DNA of 64,000 bases. Origin: Trichuris trichiura (Eukaryota; Nematoda; Enoplea; Trichinellida; Trichuridae). Both the position numbers and the translations under genes were made by a program. Every line of letters starts with the position of its first letter. The first letter of the stretch is position 1. The DNA lies in the NCBI GenBank assembly GCA_037903355.1, contig JBAJFE010000023.1, positions 248,001 to 312,000 of the forward strand. Direction: 5' to 3'. This document shows positions 24,079-34,387 of the stretch, one piece after another. The notes under the pieces were generated by a model that saw only the letters and a program-made list of their open reading frames with translations, was not told the origin of the DNA and made no database searches.

Positions 24079-27000
24079 TGTCTCAGAGCGGGAAAAGTTT
24101 TTTGCGTTGCTGCGATACTGTCATTTTCAATGTGCGAACAATTATTTGGTCTTCATGAAGTGACAGTGTCTAAATAAAGATGTGCGGGAAGTTTAAGCCT
24201 CTTACACTTCATACATAGCTGCTCAAAAAGCCAAAAAGTTTCTTGGGAACAGTAGCAGGTGCGCATTCGCTCATTTATAAAATCTGACTTAGCAATAAAA
24301 AATATTAATGTTTGAAATTAGGATATTCATAAAACAGCTAAACAACACTTGAAAAAATCGTTCTGTTTATTTCTGACCCTGCCTTTTAAGGCAACAAAGT
24401 GAACGTTGACTTAAATGGGCATCTGCATAACACGTATTGACGATACCTGCAATGCAGATGGTCTTCATATATCATAATTTTTCAAATTATACATTAACTT
24501 ATGATGCTTTGAGACGTAAGGTTCATAACAATATTTTAATGAGAGTATGGCGCAGCATTTTAAAGGAAAAAGTGAAATTGCGGAAGTTGCGCACTGACAT
24601 CACTTCTTCCGAAACAGATTTTTGCAGAGGAAAGATTATAAGAGAAATTCAAATGCCTAAAGGGCACATAAAGCTCTGTTTAGCTGATTAGATAAAATAC
24701 AACCTGAAAATCCTTCAGGAATGAAAGCTTCAAGTATACAGTAATCCTTTTTATTTAATGAAGAAAAAATAATTATGAGTAGACTTTCTCGAGAGGTTTT
24801 CACACTTTTTGTCAACTTAAATCCACTGAAAGCTTAAAACAATCGTCGACTCAAAATTTCAGACATTTTGTTTGAGAAAAAAGAAGTATGCCTAAACAAA
24901 ACGCACCTGCGCAAAATCAGACTTGTTCTTCACGTCTGGATTAGCATCAGCGCATAATTATTTTTTTAAATTATCTTCTAAACTTTTATTTTAAGAAGGC
25001 TATCGTTCTCTGCTTCATTCTGGCTATTTAAGCCTGCATTTGTTTGTTGTGCTCACACTGGTCAGGCGGGTGGAAGGTTTGACGAATTATTCATCTAATT
25101 AGCATAAATGTTAAGCATTTACTATCTGAACCCAAAATAACGACTCATCGAAGCTTTTTTCATTAGACATGCCGCAACAGAGGTTCAGCAGTTGATATCT
25201 TCCTTAAGCCATAAGTACTGTAAAGTCGAAAAGTAAAGTACACTTTTGCTGCATACTTTTTGGAATCCATTAGAAATTGCTCTCATAACTGCAGCTAACT
25301 TTGTCGCTTATCGGCAATGGAAACCGCGGCGAATGAGTGGGTGAACAATCACGGCGGAAATGTGCCTACGCGTAGTCTGAAGCTTGTCTATTCAATGATG
25401 CGACATGTTTCTTTTCATCTGACAGCCAATCAGCGTGCAGCGAAGTTCACAATTTGAACATTTTCCACGGTTTTCGCTCATTGCGAAAAGTGCCTTCCAT
25501 TTGGGCGGTCTCTTTTTCCTTTTCAGCTTTTCGGCACATTTGAAGCATACGGTAGTTATGTTATGGCAGCGTTTTATGGAAGGAGGAGCAGATGGCTGTA
25601 CGCGTATGAGTCCATATATGTTATTGCTGATTTCTAAAAAAAGAAGACCCCATTGATTTCATTTAGGTTACTGCCACAAGAAGGTCAACTACTTATGATG
25701 ACGTCATCCGTGCATAGGAAAACTTGAGAATAAATTATTGATTAACTTTTTTGGGTCTTCAACAAGTGAGTAAACTGCCTATGAATAGCAAATTTAAATA
25801 AAATTCAAACTTAGTATATTTTCAGGCTTTTACCGGTCAGCTAACGTTTGGTCACAGCGGAAAGGTGTCTGATCCTATTGAGCAAACAAATTATGCGGCT
25901 GTGAACAGACTCGGTATCATGTTTTAAGGATACTGACTCTGGACACAGTCGTCTGATTGTTTGCTATAGCAACGCTGCAACAAACCAACAAATTCTGCGT
26001 CATTTATTCATTCACATGAAGACCTCATGTCACAATTGTTCTATGCTGTCAGATACTTTCAGTATTTACAATAAATGTTCCTGAACAAGTAAGCAATTCA
26101 CTAGTTTGTGCCTCTGCTCCTTTTTGGGCACAATTATTGCTTTCAGCTCAACTTTCATTGCTGACTTATCGTTATCAGTTGATGTTGTCTGGCGAATATT
26201 CTAATCAGTAACAGACAGCACTTCCAGACAGTGTATCATGTCAGAGCATAAAGCTGAACACAGAAAGTGAGCTAAGCGTTAGGCTGTTCTTTTAGTTCAT
26301 CGATAAGAGCGGGAATTATTTTTACTCTTACTATAAGCTATGCTAACAAAAGTTTTCCCCTTCTGATGACTCATCAGATTTAGTAACTCTCTACTGGTAA
26401 AAACGCGTTCGAAGTTATTCATTTACAAGCGGAAATTGGTGCCAGTCAGTGAAAGCCATTTCTAATTTCCATTTTTCGTTCCACCAAACTGATAAGTGCA
26501 GTCAATGCTATAAAAACGAAACTAACAACTGCGTCATGGAAGGTTCCCTGATTGTATGCGCCTAAATGATACTTTGTCAAATGGACAATCAGTTTTTAGT
26601 TGTTCACTGCAACTAAACGAAGGGTAGCTAAAAAAAATAGGAAACTTCTATCGCTATGCGCTCACTCTTATCTCCCTTTTTTTTATCAACTGTCTGTGAA
26701 TACTGTTTTTTCAAAAACAAGAAAAAGATGCGCATGTTCAATATGAGGCAATCTGTTGATACTTTTTAAAATAATTTTACCGTAATACATTTGCCCTCAG
26801 GCTAACGAACACTTTGGGCTAAAGGCCTATTGCAATCACTCAATTGTTACTTACCGCTTCAAGATAAATTTCTTTGCGGACAGTTTGTCAATGGACGTCG
26901 TAAAGCTGCGTTGACTCATTATAGCCGCTCGTTTCTACAACAAATAAAAAGTACATTTTGAAGATGTAACACTTGAAATATTTGCTGGCAATTTTCAAAA

Positions 27001-27245
27001 AACTAACCATTCCGCTAGCCGTCTGTCAGAGTATGATCGATGATTCCGATTTTAAAAAAGGGACATTTCACAAAAGGAATCATACTGTAGTTGACGGCTG
27101 TCACCAGTGTACCTAACTGTTTTTTTGTCTTACTGTCAGTTGTCTCTATTGTTTCCTCGTTTGTTGTTGGTGCGTTGACCGAAGGTAATTTCCGCACGTT
27201 TGCATCGGACGCAAATCAATTTTTTGTACGTCAAATGTTTCAGAG
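24079..27245. other. Gene-poor spacer, about 3.2 kb
   Basis: AT-rich sequence with short open frames only (for example 24437–24691). None has splice or family support. A TACTGTAG motif lies at 27083–27090, about 160 bp upstream of the next gene. Confidence 0.45.
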
Positions 27246-28783
27246 ATGCCGAAGAAGATTTTGGAAAAAAAAGATTTGCTGTATGAAAAGTTTTGTGGTC
27301 TTAGCGAGCAGGCAAACAAATTTATCGACAAACGTCCGTCCTCAGTAGCGAAAGACGAAGTAAGCGAGGGAAAAGTTGCTTTAATTGGCAAAATTTGCTT
27401 TACCTGCATGAATAGCGTCTTCACCCTTACGATTAAGAAGCAATGCCCTGATGCATCAGTGAAATTTTGTAGGATTGTATCGCAGTTGCAAAAAATCTAG
27501 AAAAATTCGTGGTTGGCGCTGACTACAGCAGCTTGTACGCCAATAAGAAAGTGGATGAGTTGACACTTAAAGAATTACGGTAACATTGCAGCATTGTTCA
27601 TTTCCCGCCATTGCTTCTGTTTCACCACAGAATGTTAAAAGGAAACGCTTACGTGGGGCTTTTGTTGTCAATGGTAAAAACCGGTAATGAAAGTGAACTT
27701 CTCACAAGCGCCATAGTACGAAATAAACTTTTCGCGTTCCCTTTAAAAGGTACCGTATTGCAGGTGTACATGGCGCGCTACATGAACAGCCTAAAGCGCT
27801 TCGGTATTTATAACGACCCTGATGCTACTTTTCTGATTGTGAACAAAACAATCTGTTGGAAAGATTACCAGAAACATTTGCGCATCCTGCGCAAACATCA
27901 GCATAAAAGACAAACTCTTCTAAAACGGTTTGACATTTTTCGCTTCGGCTCATCTGGGCACGAAACTTATAAATAGATTAAAAATAGACTGCGATGCCGA
28001 AGAAAGAATCGCGGAATTACGAAAATTGCCGGGAAAAAAGTTGAATCAGGAAGCACTGTTTGACGTGCAACGCGCGGTAATTTGTTTAAGCAAATTATTA
28101 CCAAACCTCAACGCGTGATATCTTTCACTGCGTACGGTAGATCATCTTAAATGCTTTTTTACTTTATTCTTTTTCTAACGACTTATTAGCTTACAGCAGC
28201 CGTTGTCAAAGTTGTTATTCGGTTTCTCAGTTGTTCATTTGCTTTTTAGCGCGCGATACTTCGTAATGAGCTCTTATACTATGCTCATTTCGTTTTTGAG
28301 CGTCTCATGTTGGCGAAATGTAAGCGAGACGTTTCCACTTTTGTTTAAGAAGTCAATAGCTCATTTAAGGTAAACTGGACCATTTGGAAAAAGAGCGAGC
28401 AGTGATAGATGAAATATTCCGTATGATGAGAAGATACATGGTGGTGTTGGTAATTTCCTTGCATTCCATCAGTATTGTCAACTATTATTTGTTTATTCAA
28501 AGGAACGTTTGCCGGAAGGCGATCGATACATCATTATACCATTTCGCCCTGACGGACCAACTGTCAGCGCAAACGAACACGATTCAGTAGAGGAAGATGA
28601 TGACGGAGCACGGTTGGTTCCTTTCTTATTTGCATAATCAGTTGGCAACTTGCTTTTCATCAAATTACGGTCATCTTTTTTTCCAGCCCGTCGGTAAGTT
28701 CTTTCGAATGCCCTTGCCAACTGCGAGGAAGAAAACGTGGTACGAAAAAGGGCAAGAAATCTGACAGCAACGATGGTTTGTAG
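27246..28783 (+). CDS. Eight-exon gene for a 321-aa orphan protein
   Basis: Exons 27246–27359, 27473–27579, 27631–27927, 27977–28076, 28250–28319, 28370–28440, 28503–28612 and 28687–28783. All seven junctions agree in phase and use GT–AG, so the model is well supported although I recognise no family. The protein starts MPKKILEKKDLLYEKF. Its middle is basic and helical (YMARYMNSLKRFGIYND, LRILRKHQHKRQTLLK). A helical region spans exons 4–6 (RNELLYYAHFVFERLMLAK, DEIFRMMRRYM). Then come a Pro/acidic stretch (SVEEDDDGAR) and a basic tail (RGRKRGTKKGKKSD). The basic tail suggests a nuclear location (inference). The stop is TAG at 28781. Confidence 0.7.
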
Positions 28784-29699
28784 AGAGAGTATTTCGACTA
28801 TACGCAAAAGGGATTAGCAATAGGAAAACTACAAAAATTAGTAATAATCAATAGGCGTTTTTATTCCTTAAGATTTCAATATCCCCAATGCAATATCGTT
28901 GAAGAAACTGTGCGTGCAATATCTTTCGTTCCTATCAATTATGAATTGCATATATCCTTGCTTTAGTGGGTTTAGATAATAAATAGAATAGACAACAAAC
29001 AGCCAATAATTTTAGCATCAGATAAAGTTGATGCTCAATGCTGCTAGTTGTCAAAATGCGATGTTTTTATGCAGACATCATAAACTGACATAAATTTGAA
29101 TAATGCATCTTTGTCAGAAAAATAATTCCGACTCAAAATAAGTGGTAATTAATTAGAAAACTTGTATTTGTTACTTTACAGAAACAGTATCGATCCTTTA
29201 ACAGACAGACGCGCTAAATACATTCAGAATGCTTGATTAATTAAATAATAGATACCACTTGACCAGATGGCTGCGTTTCCGTTCTCAGCAAAATAAACTA
29301 ATAGAAAAGGTCATTATTAGCTGCGCAATTTACTTCGCTTAAAAGAAAAATTGACATTACTGAAGGCTGTTTAAAAAAATGGAAATTTATTGTTTCATTA
29401 AGCAAGTGTACGGTAACTACCGAAGCGAAAACCTGCACGGTTATATATACTAAAAAGCGCGCGCATATCTCAAACGACTTCTGTTTTAGCTCGCTTAGAT
29501 CGGTTCATACTTGTTGCAGCTAAGCTTAGATTTTTCAGTTAACGCTACGCATCCATCAGAATTTTAAAAAGGCAAAAAAGCATAAATGTACTTACATTGT
29601 TTTTGAAATAGGGGATGGGTCGGTCGGGTAATGATGACGCAGTTAATAGCCTAAACATTGATCCTATCCGCACAGGTGGGATACTCCAGTTACTGTAGC
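28784..29699. other. Spacer without a recognised gene
   Basis: AT-rich, only short frames. A TACTGTAG motif lies at 29691–29698 at the edge of the next gene. Confidence 0.45.
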
Positions 29700-29805
29700 T
29701 CATTCTTCCGCAATCGCTCCAAAAAACCGCTTTAGCCAGCGCACCACTTCGAGATGAACAAAATGATCTTTTGGCAACCGATGTTTCGTACCAAACTTCC
29801 CATCG

Positions 29806-30197
29806 TCAGTATACACACGTAGGCGCATTCCGTCGTCTTTGAGTCGCCGTCGAAAAGCGTTTTTCCAATTGTCGTCTCATTTCGCCTGAAACTGGTTGTC
29901 GAAGACGAAATGGTAAAAAAGAAGCAACACAAGTATCACCATGGCCGCCTTACTAATCGTATGCGCATAAGTAAGAGCGCGTCGCTTGAATAACACCTTG
30001 ACTGACGACCAATGCAAATAATAAAGGCACCGCTGAGTACGCGGAAAAACTACTGCCGCTTTGCGAACAGCGTTGGCCGCTTTTATCTTTTCATCAAAAA
30101 GGCTCCGGACAGCGGATAGCAGCTTCGTCCTTTGAGCAACGGACAGCGCGGACATTCTTTCCGTGGGACGAAGAAGCTCTGAGGTCGATGACGTCAT
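29806..30197 (-). CDS. Small protein; spliced soluble form or intron-retained membrane form
   Basis: Exon 1, 30197–29954, starts MTSSTSELLRPTERMS and is helical and basic (VRSLFDEKIKAANAVRKAA). A canonical intron follows (ATTA|GTAAGG … GTTTCAG|GC), and exon 2, 29885–29806, ends …ISEMRRQLEKRFSTATQRRR…CVY. If the intron is kept, the frame stays open across it and encodes a hydrophobic helix (MVILVLLLFYHFVF), stopping at TGA at 29877. A different acceptor (AAATGAG) would open another, longer tail (RLRVYTDDGKFGTKHRLPKD…) to 29700. I recognise no family; which form is real cannot be settled here. Confidence 0.45.
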
Positions 30198-30594
30198 CAC
30201 TTGCTTTTCACTGCTGTCAAGTCAGTGAAAAAAGGCAATTTGATGGGACAGATTGCCGAGAACGTTAAAACGTAAGGCGAGTGATTAGTACAGCATCATT
30301 TGCTGCAATATGGTTTTCTGATTTTGGTTTAAAGCTTTACGGGACCATTTGAGGGCAAATAATCTTCACTACATAAGCAGTGAATTCAATGGGACCGAAA
30401 GCAAGTATTCCACGGCAAGTCAGCCGTACTACAATAAAGTTCTACTTGCTCGTTGCACCATTTTAATTGAACGACATAATTAAGACATAACGGTGATAAA
30501 AGCGACGCAGAATTGCCTAGAAATTAGAAGTGACTAGTTTTACACGCATCGGTAAACATTAGGTTGCGATCATGAACAGCATGTTATCTTCATC
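30198..30594. other. Short spacer
   Basis: No exon or repeat seen. It separates the 5' end of the small gene from the 3' end of the first LC8 gene. Confidence 0.4.
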
Positions 30595-31004
30595 TCAGCG
30601 AAAGTGACGAAAAACCATGAAGCCGATGTCGCCAAGAAAAAAATATGCAAATGAGTCAAGGTCGTAAGTGACGTCGACCCCAAAGGAACGGCCAACGATG
30701 ACTTGCCACGGCGGAGAATCAAAGTCGTCCAAGAATTTCTTCAGTTCAGTAGCAACATGAAAATAAAAGACTGATGAGCGCATTTCCAAAAATTTGCACA
30801 AGCAAAAGGCGGTACCTTCTCTTCGTCGTCTTCATATTGTCTTAAAATCTCGTCCGCCTTCAGCACAATCATCTGTAGCATATCCTCGCTTGTTTCGTAA
30901 TGCATTATCACCAATTCTCTTGATTGCACCGAATTTGCAAAGCAGCTTGTTTGATCACACCTTACGCCGATGGATTTGACGCTTGAACTACGATCCTGCG
31001 CCAT
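30595..31004 (-). CDS. LC8-type dynein light chain (paralogue A)
   Basis: LC8 (DYNLL) dimers are dynein subunits and general hub proteins in the cytoplasm. Exon 1, 31004–30816, ends …EILRQYEDDEEK with donor GTACCG. The second exon, 30756–30595, aligns residue for residue with LC8 (VATELKKFLDDFD, WQVIVGRSFGVDVTYD, FAYFFLGDIGFMVFR). The length is 116 aa against 89 in typical LC8, because of a 25–30 aa N-terminal extension. The junction demanded by the alignment falls after TTTTCAT, not after an AG; see the finding. The intron is 59 bp. It is a tandem paralogue of the gene at 32304–32679. Confidence 0.8.
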
Positions 31005-31106
31005 TTAGTCCGGAAAACGCCAACTGCACAGCACTTGCACGACACAGCCCAAAGTGGCCCCACTGCGGTTTACTGTAGTTTAAAGCTTTCTTTCATTTAA
31101 AAGTAA

Positions 31107-31337
31107 TCATCTTCGCGAGCCCTTTAAATTCTTCAAAACAACCACAATGCATTCGTTGCTGTAAGAATAGCGCTTACCAACGAGGCGGTCGTTTATGCGC
31201 GCTGCGAACCATCTTTTAATTCCGCCGTAAAAGCTGCAACGTCTCAAGACAAAGCGACCGTCTTTATCGTTGAAAATCTGAAACGAACAGGAACTGTACT
31301 TTTCCATTCGCGCGGTTGGCAACCCAAAATACCGCAT
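31107..31337 (-). CDS. Possible small basic protein, 76 aa, unrecognised
   Basis: Single open frame starting MRYFGLPTARMEKY. It looks protein-like (FNDKDGRFVLRRCSFYGGIK, ARINDRLVGKRYSYSNECIV) and ends GSRR. It may be the 3' part of a longer gene: TTTCAG lies within it at about 31280, and an overlapping frame runs upstream to about 31612. No family recognised. It lies between the two LC8 paralogues on the same strand. Confidence 0.35.
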   Translation of the reverse strand: MRYFGLPTARMEKYSSCSFQIFNDKDGRFVLRRCSFYGGIKRWFAARINDRLVGKRYSYSNECIVVVLKNLKGSRR

Positions 31338-32303
31338 GCAAACGCGTCATGCAAAATAAATTCTTGTAATCGTTCGAGCTGCCATAGGTGATCAACAGCT
31401 AAAGTTCTTTGAAAAAACGTCATTTGAACAGTTGGATGAAAAACCAAAAAATGATTGGCTATTTCGCATTTTTCGTAATTTATTTCCTCTCGTGCTTTAC
31501 CGCCCCAAGAATATCCAAAAACCGTAAGCCAACTGCAACCCAGCCTAAGCTTAAGCTTTACGATTAGGCTTAGGCTAACGTAAAAGCGAAATATCATTTT
31601 TTTCTTAGCCATTCTCTTCTGCCCTTACTTAAACTTTAGCCGGAACATAAGCATTATATATTTGTCGCGGAACTCTAAGTCCTAACGAGTAAGTGACGGA
31701 CAGAAGAGCGAACGTTGAGATGACACTGAACATGAGCATCACGAAAGGTATACGGTAAAGGGGAATCCGCTACTTTTGCATACATTTGATGCAACAGCGT
31801 AGAAAAAAGGAACTATATGGCAAAATTTCTTTCGGAAAAACACCTGCTGCTGATTCTGCAAAGGAAATCCGTTCTACTTTAAAACTGTTGGTTTGATTGG
31901 CTATTTATTGAACTGAAATCTGACAAAAGAAAAACCCATTTTTAAAAAAAGCAGACAGTCGTCTCAAGCAAACGTTTAAGCAACTTTTCGTTATCCGCTA
32001 ACGCGGTGCAATTATTGGCGGATATTTGGAGAGAATACGCTTCATGCACATGCAAACGTTTCGACGCAACACCCAAAGCAAACATTGCTAAAAAGAAGTA
32101 CCGCGCTACGCACACGACAAACGACGTTCCGTTTGGTCCCATTTTATTATTCCCCATTTAGTTATACGCATAATTTGGCGACGACAATGAATTTAATTGC
32201 GAACGGAAGGATTCACAATTGCCCGCATTGGAAAATCACTTTTAAAAAAGTTGGCTTTTCACCGCATTGTGAAAGTGTATCCCCAAACAGCGCTGCTTAC
32301 ATC
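31338..32303. other. Spacer between LC8 paralogues
   Basis: Apart from frames overlapping the possible small gene, no exon is convincing. Confidence 0.4.
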
Positions 32304-32679
32304 TTAGCGACGAGTTCGAAAGATCAAAAAGGCCAAGTCGCCAAGGAAAAAATATGCAAATGAGTTATAGTCATGCGTAACGTCCACACTGAACCTACGA
32401 CCAACGATGACATGCCATGACGGACAATCGTAGTTGTCAAGGAACGTCTTCACCATCATTGCAACATGAAAATAAAGAAAAATGCAACAATCATTTTTTG
32501 AATTCAAAAATACAAAACGCAAAAAAGAATACCTCCTCTTCGTCTTCGTACCTGACCAGAGCCTCTTTAACTTTGCGAACGATCATTGCGAGCATTTTTT
32601 CGTTCATCTCGTAGTCCATAAGCACCACCTCTCCCGCCTTCGACGAACTTCTTGATTGAGATACTTCTCCATGCGCCAT
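32304..32679 (-). CDS. LC8-type dynein light chain (paralogue B)
   Basis: Exon 1, 32679–32533, starts MAHGEVSQSRSSSKAGEVV and contains MNEKMLAMIVRKVKEALVRY, matching the first helices of LC8. It ends EDEEE with donor GTATTC. Exon 2, 32465–32304, matches the rest (VAMMVKTFLDNYD, PSWHVIVGRRFSVDVTHD, FAYFFLGDLAFLIFRT). Product 102 aa. Exon 2 has exactly the same length (162 bp) as in paralogue A. The stretch between the donor and exon 2 has no AG at all, so no canonical acceptor exists at the aligned junction. As this is closer to LC8 consensus (THD, HVIVGR), it is probably the less diverged copy. Confidence 0.82.
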
Positions 32680-33385
32680 TACAGTATGTTTTAAGCTTGA
32701 ACCAACATCGTTGACCATTGTGCACTGACGACGATTTTGAGCGCCAAATATCCGACAATGGTTTTCCTTACTTACTGTAGAGTAGAACTTTATTTCACTT
32801 TAAGACAATTACGTCGGCGGACGTTTTAAAGTAACCTATCCGCGTACGACGGCAAACCGACCACTACCTTCAGCCATATTGCCTTTAAAAAACGTGAATC
32901 GACGAAGAAGCCGCGCTCGTACTACTTAGCACTACCAACCGCGTACAATAAGCAAGCCATTAGACGACAAAACAAAGCGTTTATTTTTTTAACGTACATC
33001 TCATGCGATAGCATGAAAAGGAATATCACAACTGCTCAAATGTACACAATATTCCAAACGCGATGGGACAATTTTTTTCTTTATTGACTACGCTTAGTCA
33101 CGACTGAAAAGGAAGAGGTTTAAAAGAGTTCGACCCTACTTGGAGAAGGGATCTCTATTGGCTTTGGAAAATTGAAAAGGCGACAATTTTTTAAAAAAAA
33201 TAACTCCGTCTAGCAACTCCGAATCTGTTCGTCGTTCCCTACTGCGTGGACCGATTCCTGAAACAAACATTAAATGTACAATCGATGCCAAGAAAACAAT
33301 AACTTTTAAAAGTACGGATGGGTCGCGAGAGATTTTGACAGACATTTCGTCAACGGTCTGCTCTCTATTGACAACAATATCTTTT
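32680..33385. other. Spacer between LC8 B and the AT-hook gene
   Basis: A TACTGTAG motif at 32773–32780 lies about 95 bp upstream of the LC8 B start. Paralogue A also has one at 31071–31078, about 67 bp upstream of its start. No exon seen. Confidence 0.45.
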
Positions 33386-34387
33386 TCACCCGCAACATTT
33401 CGTAGACCTTAACGAGACTGCGCGTAAACAACGAGAGAATATGAAATAAATGGTTCGCTTGCATTGAATGTCCTCTTGTAAGCCGCAACCTGAAATTCTT
33501 TTAGGCGGATGAACGTGCATCAATCGGCCGACCGTAGGAACGGAAGCATTGTCGTTAAACTTATAAGGATCGCGCGTTCTGGGTCGACCTCTTGGCGCTC
33601 CGGACGGACGTCCAATCTTTTTTGGGCCCTTTTTTTAAATGGAAAATTTTGTTTATATATATATATATATTTTTTTTTTTGGTTGGCCACACTTACCGGC
33701 CGCTTCCTTTGTCTTTTGCCTTTTTCTTCGCTACTCGTTTGCACCTTTGAACGCGCGCCGCTACGTTTCGTCCGCCTTTTTCTTTTGCCGTCGCCTACGG
33801 CACTTCTGCTTTGTTTAGTGTCGTCTCTAATTTTGGCGCCAAATCTTTCTAAAGTTATTTCTTTGCCATTTTTATCAACAGAACGCGGAGCGAGAAATTA
33901 CTTCTAACAATTCGTCCGGCTTTTTCGTCAGCTTTGCCGGCTTTCATAGGCTTCAAACAAGCGCGGTGAAGTTACATTTCCAAGTTGAACCGGTAAACAT
34001 ACCATAGACAAACGAGCTGGTTGATCAACAAGGCGGACGACAGATCGCGGTTGGCATCTCAAATTATAACCACCTTTGACACTTGGAGATTCGCTTTGCG
34101 CCTACGAAGCATTGAACATTTGCTATAGGCTAAAGGTTAGCTCATCTTACCGTATGGACCTTCGGCTTGTCGTCATCTTTAACGGGTGCGTCAAAGGAGA
34201 CTGTCACTTGCACGGTAGTTTGCTCATTTTGCCTACTTTCCAATTGCACATTTGAGATTTCATTTTCGCTCTCCACTTGGACTACGGCTGACACATTTCC
34301 ATCACTTGACGGAGGAGGCGGCAAGTCTGTAGGCGACAGTAGCTTCTCTTCATCGCGAAACGTTGTGACGGCTACAGCAGTATCCAT
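33386..34387 (-). CDS. AT-hook protein, at least four exons
   Basis: Exons 34387–34151, 33950–33902, 33848–33697 and from 33628 on join in phases 0, 1 and 0 with GT–AG introns. The N-terminal 79 aa are acidic and Pro/Ser-rich (LLSPTDLPPPPSSDG). Exons 2 and 3 are basic (GKRKRRTKRSG, KGKRQRKRP). Exon 4 has paired AT-hook cores, IGRPSGAP and RGRPRTRD, the minor-groove binding motif of HMGA-like proteins (known). It is therefore probably a chromatin or DNA-binding protein. The 3' end is uncertain: reading on gives a stop at 33386. Alternatively an intron after DPYK (acceptor TTTCAG at about 33495) leads into another frame ending near 33306. The intron before exon 4 holds a (TA)n and poly(T) tract. 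Confidence 0.6.

Noticed and set aside
33650..33680. Possible protein stretch with IYIYIYFFF
   Set aside because: It is translation of a (TA)n and poly(T) tract inside an intron of the AT-hook gene.
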